From NCBI GenBank assembly GCA_017549285.1, contig JAFYVE010000035.1, forward strand, positions 62,001-126,000: a stretch of 64,000 bases of DNA, read 5' to 3'. Numbering within the stretch: the first letter of the stretch is position 1; each line of letters begins with the position of its first letter. Shown here piece by piece: positions 16,326-24,810 of this stretch. A model generated the notes under the pieces. It was given only the letters and a program-made list of their open reading frames with translations, searched no databases and was not told the DNA's origin. This stretch comes from Clostridia bacterium (lineage in GTDB: Bacteria; Bacillota; Clostridia; Oscillospirales; Acutalibacteraceae). Made by a program: the position numbers and the translations under genes.

Positions 16326-16956
16326 ACATATTCCAGGGATAAACCGAATAATCAGGTTCAGCTTTAAAAGAAACACTTTCTTTTGTGAACGGGTGAATAA
16401 AGCTTATTTCGTGAGAAAACAGCGCAACAGTACATCTGTTGTCACGGCTGCCGTATTTTCCGTCACCCGTAAGCGGCATTTTTCTTGAAGCAAACTGAAC
16501 ACGTATCTGATGTGATCTGCCCGTTTTAAGTTCTATTTCAACGAGTGCGTGATTGTTTTCTTTTGCAATTGTTCTGTAAGATAAGGAAGCTTCTTTTACA
16601 CCTTTACGCATTTTCTTCACAACAAAAACCTTGTTTTTACGTGAGTCTTTGAAAAGAAAATCACAGAGTTCATCAGAGTCTTTTTCGGGAACTGAATCAA
16701 GAACGGCAATGTATTTTTTATAAAGTCCGTCTGATGCAATCATCTGTGAAAACCTGGCGGCAGCTTGCTTTGTTTTTGCATAAATCATTACTCCGCCCAC
16801 AGGTTTGTCAAGCCTGTGCAGAGTATAAATATCTGTATTGAGTGCTTTTTTCAGCATAAATGGAAGGCTTTCGTCTGTTGAAGCTTCTTCCGAGAGCATA
16901 CCCGCTTCTTTTCTGCATACAACTATATGCTCATCCTGATAAAGTATTTCAATCAT
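16312..16956 (-). CDS. RluA-family RNA pseudouridine synthase
   Basis: 214 residues; isomerises specific uridines in rRNA or tRNA. The catalytic Asp is in YTLHRLDKPVGGVM (about residue 49), followed by YKKYIAVL, the conserved LKTGRSHQIRVQFAS and LTGDGKYGS. No S4 domain, so it belongs to the shorter RluA subtypes. ATG 16956 has AGGTGA directly upstream; an in-frame GTG at 16965 is part of that SD. The target RNA position cannot be predicted. Confidence 0.9.
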   Translation of the reverse strand: MIEILYQDEHIVVCRKEAGMLSEEASTDESLPFMLKKALNTDIYTLHRLDKPVGGVMIYAKTKQAAARFSQMIASDGLYKKYIAVLDSVPEKDSDELCDFLFKDSRKNKVFVVKKMRKGVKEASLSYRTIAKENNHALVEIELKTGRSHQIRVQFASRKMPLTGDGKYGSRDNRCTVALFSHEISFIHPFTKESVSFKAEPDYSVYPWNMFRTE

Positions 16957-16975
16957 TTTTTTCACCTATGATATG

Positions 16976-16995
16976 ATATCACATAATCGTGATAT
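16976..16995. promoter_or_regulatory. Inverted repeat, possible operator
   Basis: ATATCAC (16976-16982) and GTGATAT (16989-16995) form a perfect 7-bp inverted repeat with a 6-base spacer, between the divergent pseudouridine synthase gene and the Cys-repeat lipoprotein gene. No regulator is identified. Confidence 0.4.
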
Positions 16996-17025
16996 TAACA
17001 ATAGATTTTTGCCATTTAATTATTA

Positions 17026-17054
17026 TTGACTTAATAACGTGTACGTGTTAAAAT
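17026..17054 (+). promoter_or_regulatory. Promoter of the Cys-repeat dockerin protein
   Basis: TTGACT (17026-17031), 17-base spacer, TAAAAT (17049-17054). Confidence 0.7.
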
Positions 17055-17081
17055 AAAAGTTATGAGAGGATGGTTATAAAT

Positions 17082-18740
17082 ATGAAAAGATTTATAATGA
17101 TATTATCTTTTGTTTTTGCGGTTGTTCTCACGGCCTGTATCTGTGGTACTGCCTCTGTTGAAAAATATGAGGTCAATGAAATAGCAAAAGCAGATTACGG
17201 CACATGCGAAGAACACGTTTATCCCAATGATGGTGAATATATAACTATTGAACCGGGACCTTCCTGTTCAAGAAAAGGTGCAAAATACAGAATATGTGCT
17301 GTCTGCGGATATTACGATATCGTTGAACTTCCCAAAGATCCCGATAAGCATTCTCTTGTTTCAAAAGACCTTACATATGAAGATAAGCCCACCTGTACTG
17401 AAGGTGGTGTCGGTTATTATATCTGTCTTGGCTGTAATAAAGCTGCTGAGAGAGTTGAACTTCCTCCCGACCCCGAAGCTCACGTCAAAGACGGTGACTT
17501 TGTTGTTCTAAAAAAAGAAACCTGTACAAACAACGGTACAATGGCTCATAAATGTAAATACTGCAGTGCTTATTTCAATCATCAGTCAATCCCCTCAGAC
17601 CCTATGATGCACGTTTTAACCGATTCCTCAAAATGGGTTGTTACAAAACTTCCAACCTGTGCTCAAGCCGGTTCTGTTGATGGTTACTGTGATGAATGCT
17701 ATAAAGTGTGCGTGACAAGAACAGTTCCCGCAACAGGTAATCATACTCCCGAAGAAGAATGGCTTGTTGTAACAGAGCCTACCTGTTCTTCAGACGGTGT
17801 GAAAGCACATAAGTGTTCGGTATGTAATCAGCCTGTTGATGAAACGCCCATTCCCTCAGAACCCGAAAAACATACTTTTGCTGATAAATATACGATTGAT
17901 GTGCCTGCTACATGCACAACTGAAGGCTCTGAGTCACGTCATTGTCTTTACTGTGATGCAAAAGTTGACGAAAGAGTTGTTTCTGTTGATGCATCGGCTC
18001 ATTCTTACGGTGATGAGTGGATTGTAACACAGGAACCTTCCTGTTCTCAGTCAGGCTATAAGCACAGAGTATGTAAGCTCTGTAATGAAGATTCAATTGC
18101 AACACTCATTCCCAGAACAGAGCATACATATCCCGATGAATATGAGATAATCAAAGAATCGGCAGACGGCACATCCGTTCAGGTAAAATATATCTGTGAA
18201 GTCTGTTCATATAAATATATTACCATAATCACAATCGGTAATAATCCGGGTGAAGGCAATATCGGTGATACCGTTGACCCGATAACAAAGAAATATTATA
18301 TCAAGCCTGTTGAAAAAACCGTTATCAGAGTTGATTATGACAAAATGATTATTTCAAATGTCGTAAAAGAAATGACAGTTGAAGATTTTCTTGACAAATT
18401 CCTCAACGGTAATGTTTTTGTGATTTATAATCCCAAAGACCGTTTTATCAGCGAAGAAGATAACATAGGTACAGGTTGCCGTCTTAATTATGAAACACCT
18501 GACGGTAATGTTACAAACTACTATGTAAGCGTAACGGGTGACTTGGATTCAAACGGTGAAATCACAGCTGCAGATGCAAGAAAAATCCTTAGAATTTCAG
18601 CGAAAATTGATAACGTAAGTGAACCCTATTTAACAGCTGCTGATGTTAATTACGACGGCAAGATAACAGCTTCCGATGCAAGAAAAACACTTCTTGTTGC
18701 TGCAAATCTTGAATTTTTTGACGAAACTTATGAATATTAA
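17082..18740 (+). CDS. Secreted Cys-repeat protein with lipobox and dockerin-like module
   Basis: About 552 residues. The signal sequence ends in VVLTAC, a plausible lipobox with Cys as lipid anchor. Residues ~45-375 are seven tandem units of ~47 residues, each with the pattern PTC....G...KC..C followed by IP and His (for example EPTCSSDGVKAHKCSVCN), plus a degenerate eighth (YICEVC). The paired Cys and regular His suggest metal-binding or disulfide-stabilised beta units. A spacer domain follows, then a dockerin-like pair (GDLDSNGEITAADARKILR, DVNYDGKITASDARKTL). ATG 17082 fits GGATGG as SD; ATG 17070 is too close to AGAGGA. Function unknown. Its end overlaps the next start by 11 bases. Confidence 0.8.
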   Translation: MKRFIMILSFVFAVVLTACICGTASVEKYEVNEIAKADYGTCEEHVYPNDGEYITIEPGPSCSRKGAKYRICAVCGYYDIVELPKDPDKHSLVSKDLTYEDKPTCTEGGVGYYICLGCNKAAERVELPPDPEAHVKDGDFVVLKKETCTNNGTMAHKCKYCSAYFNHQSIPSDPMMHVLTDSSKWVVTKLPTCAQAGSVDGYCDECYKVCVTRTVPATGNHTPEEEWLVVTEPTCSSDGVKAHKCSVCNQPVDETPIPSEPEKHTFADKYTIDVPATCTTEGSESRHCLYCDAKVDERVVSVDASAHSYGDEWIVTQEPSCSQSGYKHRVCKLCNEDSIATLIPRTEHTYPDEYEIIKESADGTSVQVKYICEVCSYKYITIITIGNNPGEGNIGDTVDPITKKYYIKPVEKTVIRVDYDKMIISNVVKEMTVEDFLDKFLNGNVFVIYNPKDRFISEEDNIGTGCRLNYETPDGNVTNYYVSVTGDLDSNGEITAADARKILRISAKIDNVSEPYLTAADVNYDGKITASDARKTLLVAANLEFFDETYEY

Positions 18741-19461
18741 AGAAACAGAACATATCGAATATATAAATAACGAACTCAGACTCATAGTCTCGAAGGCTCA
18801 CACCTTCGGGACTGATGCTCTTTTACTGGCTTCATTTGCCGCACCTTCAAAAAAGTCACTTGCGTGTGATTTCGGAACGGGCTGTGGAATTATTCCGTTT
18901 TATTGGGTCCGTGAAGATCTTTGTAAGGAGATTTATACTGCGGAAATTCAGGAAAACGGCTATGATCAGCTCTGCCGTTCAATTGAAATCAATGAACTTG
19001 AAAAAATCAAGCCGTTTAATTGTGATTTAAGGGAGCTTCCCAAAGAGTTTCCAAAGGGGCAGTTTGATGTTGTAACGATGAATCCTCCTTATACAAAGGT
19101 CAATGCAGGAATTGAAAGCTCACAGGAAAGCGCAAAAATTGCAAGACACGGTATAACATGTGATTTTGACGATGTCTGTACAGCCGCATCAAAGCTCCTG
19201 AAATTCGGCGGCAGACTCTGTATGTGTATCCGTCCCGAAAGGCTTTTCGAACTTACCTGTGCTATGCAGAAAGTAAAAATCGAGCCGAAAAGACTCCGTT
19301 TTGTTTCTCAGCGTGACGGACTCTCTCCGTGGCTTGTTCTCGTTGAGGGTAAACTCGGCAGAAATCCCGGTGTTATGGTAGAGCCTGAGCTTCATATTGA
19401 AGACGCAGACGGTAAAGAGTCTGAAGAAATGCTGAAAATTATCGGCACTTACAGAAAATAA
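18730..19461 (+). CDS. tRNA1(Val) adenine-N6 methyltransferase-like (TrmN6/YfiC) protein
   Basis: 243 residues, cytoplasmic, SAM-dependent. The SAM motif is ACDFGTGCGIIPF and the N6-amino methylase motif is VVTMNPPYTK. Families of this type methylate A37 of a tRNA. The longer upstream frame was rejected: ATG 18730 begins the conserved IKETEHIEYINNELRLIV region and overlaps the previous stop, implying translational coupling to an unrelated secreted-protein gene. rsmI follows 16 bases downstream, making an RNA-modification pair. Confidence 0.85.
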   Translation: MNIKETEHIEYINNELRLIVSKAHTFGTDALLLASFAAPSKKSLACDFGTGCGIIPFYWVREDLCKEIYTAEIQENGYDQLCRSIEINELEKIKPFNCDLRELPKEFPKGQFDVVTMNPPYTKVNAGIESSQESAKIARHGITCDFDDVCTAASKLLKFGGRLCMCIRPERLFELTCAMQKVKIEPKRLRFVSQRDGLSPWLVLVEGKLGRNPGVMVEPELHIEDADGKESEEMLKIIGTYRK

Positions 19462-19477
19462 GAAAAGGATTTTTATA

Positions 19478-20302
19478 ATGAGCGGAAAACTTTATGTTGT
19501 GGGTACTCCCATAGGAAATTTAGGTGATTTTTCTCCCCGTGCGGTGAAAACTTTTGAAGAAGTTGATTTTATTGCCGCAGAGGACACCAGAGTCACCGTA
19601 AAGCTTCTTAATCACTTTGAAATAAAGAAACCGATGGTCAGCTATTATGAGCATAACAAGGCTCAGAAGAGCTCTCACATCATTTCCCGTATTCTTGACG
19701 GGGAAGACTGTGCTCTTGTAACCGATGCCGGTATGCCTGCCATCTCAGACCCCGGTACAGACCTTGTTGCCCTTTGTCACGAACACGGAATTGATGTTGT
19801 TTCAGTTCCCGGTCCGTCCGCAATCATTACAGCTGCCGCAATAAGCGGTATGGATGTGGGCAGATTCACTTTTGAGGGGTTCCTTACGGGTAACAAACCC
19901 AAGAGAAGAGAACATCTTGAAGAAGTCAAAGACGAAAGACGCACAATGTTTTTCTATGAAGCACCTCATAAGCTTGCTGCAACTCTCCGTGATATGCTTG
20001 AATTCTTCGGTGACAGAAAAATTGCGATAATCAAGGAGCTTACAAAAATTCACGAATCCGTTGAACATACAACACTCAGTGAAGCCGCAGCAAAGTATAG
20101 CGGTGTTAAGCTTAAGGGAGAATATGTTCTCATTATTGAGGGTAAAAAGAAAGAAGAAACACCTGAAGAAGAAATTGACGGTATAACACTTGCAAGAAAT
20201 TATCTTAAAGAGGGTATGTCTGCATCCGAAGCGGCAAAAAGAGCCGCAAAGGAATCGGGAATGAAAAAGGGTGATATCTATAAAGCCCTTATGGAGGATT
20301 GA
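19478..20302 (+). CDS. rsmI: 16S rRNA (cytidine-1402-2'-O)-methyltransferase
   Basis: 274 residues of the tetrapyrrole-methylase fold. Landmarks are the N-terminal KLYVVGTPIGNLGDFSPRA, IAAEDTRVT, ALVTDAGMPAISDPG, VPGPSAIITAAAISG, FYEAPHKLAATL and IIKELTKIHE, all typical of RsmI (YraL). It methylates the ribose of C1402 in the decoding centre. AAAAGGA lies before ATG 19478. It is in an operon with the TrmN6-like gene upstream and a membrane protein 2 bases downstream. Confidence 0.95.
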   Translation: MSGKLYVVGTPIGNLGDFSPRAVKTFEEVDFIAAEDTRVTVKLLNHFEIKKPMVSYYEHNKAQKSSHIISRILDGEDCALVTDAGMPAISDPGTDLVALCHEHGIDVVSVPGPSAIITAAAISGMDVGRFTFEGFLTGNKPKRREHLEEVKDERRTMFFYEAPHKLAATLRDMLEFFGDRKIAIIKELTKIHESVEHTTLSEAAAKYSGVKLKGEYVLIIEGKKKEETPEEEIDGITLARNYLKEGMSASEAAKRAAKESGMKKGDIYKALMED

Positions 20303-20304
20303 TT

Positions 20305-20907
20305 ATGCTTGAATCGTTAAAAGATTTCTGGTATCTGTGGGCAGTTGCCGTTGTTCTTTTGTTTGTTCTGATTTTCGTTGGTATAAAGGTTTCAAAGACT
20401 GTTGCGAAGCGTAATGAAGCAAATGAAAAACTGAGAAAAGATTTTGAAAGAATTAAAATGCTCAAGGAAAAGTATCTGCATATCACAAAAGAGTCAGCAG
20501 AAAATTCAGATGCAAAAGAACTTGCAGAAGGTGTTACCGCCGTTATGCAGTATAAGCTCGAAAAATCACAGACTCCCGATGCTGATTTTGAATCAGAAGA
20601 AAAATGGAGAAGGGAAGTTTACGCACTTTATTACTTCGATGAAGATGTGACGGCACATAGTCTTTCATATTTTTTCAGAAATAACGGTGAACCTCTGCCG
20701 AAAGAAGCAGTAAACGGCATTGAACATATCGGCTATGATAAAATAAAGTCTGTTGTCGGTCAGATGTACGCAATGTGCGATGACAAAAACGAGAATGTTT
20801 CATTTGATAAAAACAGGATTGCAGAACTCGATGAAAAATTCGGAAATATCTATGACAGAGATGAATTTTTTGAAAAAATAAAATTGTATATAGTAAACTC
20901 TATATAA
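20305..20907 (+). CDS. Membrane-anchored protein of unknown function
   Basis: About 200 residues. One N-terminal membrane helix (WYLWAVAVVLLFVLIFVGIKV) is followed by a charged, partly coiled-coil cytoplasmic region (KRNEANEKLRKDFERIKMLKEKY) and a helical C-terminal half without recognised motifs. ATG 20305 has GGAGGA 6 bases upstream; two bases separate it from the rsmI stop. Not recognised; probably co-transcribed with rsmI. Confidence 0.75.
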   Translation: MLESLKDFWYLWAVAVVLLFVLIFVGIKVSKTVAKRNEANEKLRKDFERIKMLKEKYLHITKESAENSDAKELAEGVTAVMQYKLEKSQTPDADFESEEKWRREVYALYYFDEDVTAHSLSYFFRNNGEPLPKEAVNGIEHIGYDKIKSVVGQMYAMCDDKNENVSFDKNRIAELDEKFGNIYDRDEFFEKIKLYIVNSI

Positions 20908-20952
20908 AATTGTGTGCAGAATTATTTTGTGGATTCTGCACAATTTTTTTAT
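20907..20952 (+). terminator. Terminator after the rsmI operon
   Basis: Imperfect long stem (AAATTGTG-TGCAGAAT against ATTCTGCACAATTT, with a 2-base bulge) followed by TTTTTTT. Confidence 0.75.
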
Positions 20953-21053
20953 GTGTTTTTATACATCCTATATTTTAATAAAAACTTGTTTTTTGATTTT
21001 TATTGTTTTATTATATAAGTGTATAATTTTATCCTGAAAGGATGTTGTATTTT

Positions 21054-22139
21054 ATGGACAAAAAAGTAAGAATCGGTGTCGTAGGTTGCGGCGGTATCGC
21101 AAACGGTAAGCATATGCCCAACCTCGCAAAAATTCCCGAAGTTGAAATGGTTGCATTCTGTGATATTATTCCCGAAAGAGCAGAAGCTGCAGCAAAGAAA
21201 TTCGGTACACCCGATGCAAAGACATATACAGACTACAAAGAACTTATCAAAGACGAAACAATTGACGTTGTTCACGTTTGTACTCCCAACCGTTCACACA
21301 GCTTTATTTCAATCGATGCTATGGAAGCAGGCAAGCACGTAATGTGCGAAAAGCCTATGGCTAAGACTTATGCAGAAGCAAAGGCTATGTATGAAGCATC
21401 TGTAAGAACAGGCAAGCTTCTTTCAATCGGCTATCAGAACAGACAGTGCGGTGAAAACCTTTATGCAAAGGCAGTCTGCGATGCAGGTGAAATCGGTGAA
21501 ATCTACTATGCAAAGGCTGTTGCTATCAGAAGAAGAGCTGTTCCCACATGGGGCGTTTTCCTTAATGAATATGAACAGGGCGGCGGTCCTCTTATCGATA
21601 TCGGTACTCACGCTCTTGACCTTACACTTTGGATGATGAACAACTACAAACCCAAGATGGTTGTAGGTAACACATTCAGAAAACTTGCAAATCAGACAAA
21701 CACAGCTAATGCATGGGGCGACTGGGATCCTGAAAAGTTCACTGTTGAGGATTCAGCCTTCGGCTATATCGTAATGGAAAACGGTGCTGTTGTTACTCTT
21801 GAATCAAGCTGGGCACTCAACGTTGCAGAAGCTCGTGAAGCTTGTTTCGTTCTCTGCGGTGACAAGGGCGGTATCGACACTCTTGATGATATCCGTATAA
21901 ACTATGTCAAGAACGGCAGACAGTGTATTGAAACTCCTAATATGGATTGCGGCGGCGTTGCTTTCTATGAAGGTGATTCAGACGATAATTCATTTATCGA
22001 CCAGAGAATCTGGATTGATGCAGTTCTCGGCAAGCGTGAACAGTGTGTCAAGCCCGAACAGGCAATGGTAGTTACTCAGATTCTTGAAGCAATTTATGAA
22101 TCAGCAAAGACAGGCAAACCTGTTTATATCGATAATTAA
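21054..22139 (+). CDS. Gfo/Idh/MocA-family oxidoreductase
   Basis: 361 residues, NAD(P)-dependent sugar dehydrogenase fold. The Rossmann motif is IGVVGCGGIANGKHMPNL, followed by HVCTPNRSHS, HVMCEKPMAKTYAEA (catalytic Lys of the EKP motif) and GGGPLIDIGTHALDLTLW (catalytic Asp/His). ATG 21054 follows GAAAGGATG; an in-frame ATG at 21042 is inside that SD. It heads a cluster with three TIM-barrel sugar isomerase-like proteins. Family members oxidise or reduce sugar hydroxyls, including C3 of glycosides; the exact substrate is unknown. Confidence 0.9.
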   Translation: MDKKVRIGVVGCGGIANGKHMPNLAKIPEVEMVAFCDIIPERAEAAAKKFGTPDAKTYTDYKELIKDETIDVVHVCTPNRSHSFISIDAMEAGKHVMCEKPMAKTYAEAKAMYEASVRTGKLLSIGYQNRQCGENLYAKAVCDAGEIGEIYYAKAVAIRRRAVPTWGVFLNEYEQGGGPLIDIGTHALDLTLWMMNNYKPKMVVGNTFRKLANQTNTANAWGDWDPEKFTVEDSAFGYIVMENGAVVTLESSWALNVAEAREACFVLCGDKGGIDTLDDIRINYVKNGRQCIETPNMDCGGVAFYEGDSDDNSFIDQRIWIDAVLGKREQCVKPEQAMVVTQILEAIYESAKTGKPVYIDN

Positions 22140-22153
22140 GGAGAGAAAATAAA

Positions 22154-22951
22154 ATGATGACACTCGGAATGATTGAATACTGGAGTGAAGAAGGTTTCAA
22201 GCATCTTGCTGACCTTGGTCTCCATGCAGTTGAATTCTGCTATAATAACGGAAATAACCCCGACGACCTTATTGCTCTTATTCCTGATATCAAAAAGTGG
22301 AGTGAGCAGTATGATGTAAAGGTTATGTCAATCGGCAGATGGGGCGCAGATAAGGTTGATGATAACGGTACCATTATCGAAGAAGAACTCAACAATTCAT
22401 ATAAACTCATTGATGTGTGTGCTGAACTTGGCTGTCCCGTTTTTGTTACAGGTGTAAATGAAGTTGAAGACAAGTCATTCTTTGATAACTGTGACTATGC
22501 TGTTGAATACCTTTCAAAGGTTTGCGCATACGGTAAAGAAAAGGGTGTCAAGGTTGCCTGCTACAACTGTGATTGGTCAAACTTTGTAAGAGAACCCAAG
22601 GCATGGCTTGCAATTATGAGCCGTGTTCGTGACCTCGGTATCAAATATGACCCCTCACATTGTATAAATACAGGCTCAGGCAAGTATCTTGAAGAAATAA
22701 ATGATTGGGCAGACAGAATCTATCACTTCCATATCAAGGGAACAATCAATATCAATGGTGACCACGTTGATGATCCCCCTGCAGGTCTTGATATGATTGA
22801 CTGGCGTCAGATTATGGGCCTTCTTTATGAATACAAATATGACGGTATGCTTTCAATCGAACCTCACTCAGGAACATGGCAGGGTGATATGGGCGAATGG
22901 GGTATCAAGCAGACAATTAACTACATTGACCCGATGATTTACAAAGGATGA
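22154..22951 (+). CDS. Sugar phosphate isomerase/epimerase (TIM barrel), first copy
   Basis: 265 residues of the xylose-isomerase-like family. Residues expected as metal ligands appear in IKYDPSHCINTGSG (Asp, His), YHFHIKGT (His) and MLSIEPHSG (Glu); the usual mid-barrel Glu is replaced by a Cys-containing stretch (VACYNCDWSNFV). That substitution is unusual and may affect metal binding. AAGGAGAG precedes ATG 22154, 14 bases after the dehydrogenase stop. Confidence 0.85.
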   Translation: MMTLGMIEYWSEEGFKHLADLGLHAVEFCYNNGNNPDDLIALIPDIKKWSEQYDVKVMSIGRWGADKVDDNGTIIEEELNNSYKLIDVCAELGCPVFVTGVNEVEDKSFFDNCDYAVEYLSKVCAYGKEKGVKVACYNCDWSNFVREPKAWLAIMSRVRDLGIKYDPSHCINTGSGKYLEEINDWADRIYHFHIKGTININGDHVDDPPAGLDMIDWRQIMGLLYEYKYDGMLSIEPHSGTWQGDMGEWGIKQTINYIDPMIYKG

Positions 22952-22956
22952 TTAAT

Positions 22957-23670
22957 ATGAAATACGCAGTACAGTTATATTCACTCCGTGATATGGTAAA
23001 ATGCGGAGATGATTTTCTTAAAATTCTTGAAGAAGTGAAAAAGCTCGGCTTTGACGGTGTTGAATTCGCAGGTTATCACGGTCTTTCAGCAGAAACAATC
23101 AAGGCAAAGCTCGATGAACTCGGTCTTGTTCCTGTCGGATGCCACATCGGTGTTGACAGTTTCTCGGATGAAAATATTGAAGAAACAGTTGCTTTCCATA
23201 AGACACTCGGTGTTCTTAATGTAGGTACGGGCGGAGCTCCTCACGATACGGTTGAAGAGTGTGAACGTGCAGCAGACCTTCTTGCAAAGGGAAGTGCGGC
23301 ACTTGGTGTTCCCGCATATTATCACAATCACACAGAGGAATTCACAGTTCTTGAAAACGGTAAGACTGCTATGCAGATTTTTGCTGAAAAGGTAAAACTT
23401 GAACTTGATACATACTGGAGCTTCTGTGCAGGTATGGATAACTACAAGTACATCACAGAAAACATCAATGATATCATTCTTCTTCATATCAAAGACGGTA
23501 TTGACGGCAAGCCCACAGCACTTACAGAAGGCAATAATGACCTTGATGCTGTTATCAGAGCTGCAAAGGACAACAACATTGAATGGGTTATTCTTGAAAA
23601 TGATGATCCCGTTCCTGACGGTCTCTCTGATGTAACAAGAAGTATGAAGTATCTTATGTCCGTAAAATGA
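22957..23670 (+). CDS. Sugar phosphate isomerase/epimerase (TIM barrel), second copy
   Basis: 237 residues. Begins with KYAVQLYSLRDMV, typical of IolE/xylose-isomerase-like proteins, with PAYYHNHTEEF (metal-site region), VKLELDTYWSFCAG (Asp), ILLHIKDG (His) and WVILENDDP (Glu). ATG 22957 is preceded by AAAGGATG; an ATG at 22948 overlapping the previous stop lies inside the SD. Probably acts on the same pathway as its neighbours; reaction unknown. Confidence 0.85.
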   Translation: MKYAVQLYSLRDMVKCGDDFLKILEEVKKLGFDGVEFAGYHGLSAETIKAKLDELGLVPVGCHIGVDSFSDENIEETVAFHKTLGVLNVGTGGAPHDTVEECERAADLLAKGSAALGVPAYYHNHTEEFTVLENGKTAMQIFAEKVKLELDTYWSFCAGMDNYKYITENINDIILLHIKDGIDGKPTALTEGNNDLDAVIRAAKDNNIEWVILENDDPVPDGLSDVTRSMKYLMSVK

Positions 23671-23671
23671 G

Positions 23672-23790
23672 TAATTAACAATGAGTAATGAGTAACGGAT
23701 GAAGGGGCAATGCCCCTTGCCCCATTATATAAAAACAAGCCGCTGAGCGGCTTCCGACATTACTCGTTAATCACTGCTCATTACTAATTA
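23672..23790. repeat. Palindromic MITE-like repeat element
   Basis: About 120 bases with imperfect terminal inverted repeats (TAATTAACAATGAGTAATGA at 23672 against the complement of TGCTCATTACTAATTA ending at 23790). Inside are two hairpins: GGGGCAATGCCCC (23704-23716) and AAGCCGCTGAGCGGCTT (23737-23753). It sits between two genes that otherwise look like one operon. No coding capacity. Copy number in the genome is needed to call it a mobile family. Confidence 0.6.
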
Positions 23791-23812
23791 TAGAAATTAA
23801 TGAGGTAATACT

Positions 23813-24778
23813 ATGAAATTAGGCGTTTTTACCACTCTTCTGAGCAATCTCAGCCTTGAAGAGTCACTTAAATATTTTAAATCACTCGGCATTGAAGCTG
23901 TTGAAATCGGTTGCGGCGGTTACCCCGGTAACGCTCACGCAAATCCCGAAATTCTTCTCAATGACGATAAAGCTCTTGACACATTCAAGGGTCTTATCAA
24001 GGATTATGACGTTGAAATCAGTGCTCTGAGCTGTCACGGCAACCCCGTACATCCCGACAAGGCAACTGCAAAGTATTTTGATGATGCAATCAGAAATACA
24101 ATTCTCCTTGCTGAGAAAATCGGCATTCATCAGATCAATACATTCTCAGGCTGTCCCGGTGACTGCGAAACTGCAAAATATCCCAACTGGGTAACTTGTC
24201 CCTGGCCTGATGATTTCGGCAAAATCCTTGACTGGCAGTGGAATGATGTTCTTATTCCTTATTGGAAGGATATGGCTGAATTCGCAAAGGCTCACGGCGT
24301 TGACAAGATTGCATTTGAAATGCATCCCGGCTTCTGTGTATATAACACAGACACAATGCTTCATATCCGTGAAGCTGTAGGCCCCACACTCGGTGCAAAC
24401 TTCGATCCCAGCCATCTTATCTGGCAGGGAATGGACCCCGTTGCTGTTATCAGAGCACTCGGTGATGCTATTTTCCACGTTCATGCAAAAGATACAAAGA
24501 TGGATAAATACAACACCGCAAAGACAGGTGTGCTTGATACAAAGCCCTATGGTGATGAAATCAACCGTGCATGGATTTTCCGTTCAGTCGGCTACGGTAA
24601 TGATGAAGTTTACTGGAAGGATATCGTTTCAAATCTCCGTCTTGTCGGTTACGACCATGTTCTTTCAATCGAGCATGAAGATTCACTCATGAGCCAGAAT
24701 GAAGGTCTTTCAAAGGCTGTTGAAATGCTTAAGAGAGTTCTTATCAAAGAAAACCCCGCAGAAATGTGGTGGGCATAA
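23813..24778 (+). CDS. Sugar phosphate isomerase/epimerase (TIM barrel), third copy
   Basis: 321 residues. Longer than the two preceding copies, with metal-binding candidates in KIAFEMHPGF (Glu), GANFDPSHLIWQGMD (Asp, His), IFHVHAKDT (His) and VLSIEHEDSLMS (Glu), and the RSVGYGNDEVYWK loop. This pattern is that of the subgroup found beside Gfo/Idh/MocA dehydrogenases, including DgpC/CarC-type C-glycoside deglycosidase subunits (established family knowledge; the assignment here is inference). GAGG lies 7 bases before ATG. Confidence 0.85.
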   Translation: MKLGVFTTLLSNLSLEESLKYFKSLGIEAVEIGCGGYPGNAHANPEILLNDDKALDTFKGLIKDYDVEISALSCHGNPVHPDKATAKYFDDAIRNTILLAEKIGIHQINTFSGCPGDCETAKYPNWVTCPWPDDFGKILDWQWNDVLIPYWKDMAEFAKAHGVDKIAFEMHPGFCVYNTDTMLHIREAVGPTLGANFDPSHLIWQGMDPVAVIRALGDAIFHVHAKDTKMDKYNTAKTGVLDTKPYGDEINRAWIFRSVGYGNDEVYWKDIVSNLRLVGYDHVLSIEHEDSLMSQNEGLSKAVEMLKRVLIKENPAEMWWA

Positions 24779-24780
24779 AG

Positions 24781-24810
24781 AAAATGCACCCGAAAGGGTG
24801 CATTTTTATT
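24781..24810. terminator. Terminator between sugar cluster and glycosyltransferase operon
   Basis: Perfect 11-bp stem (24781-24791 with 24796-24806), GAAA tetraloop, T-run after. Its right arm touches the stop codon of the converging glycosyltransferase gene. Confidence 0.9.
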
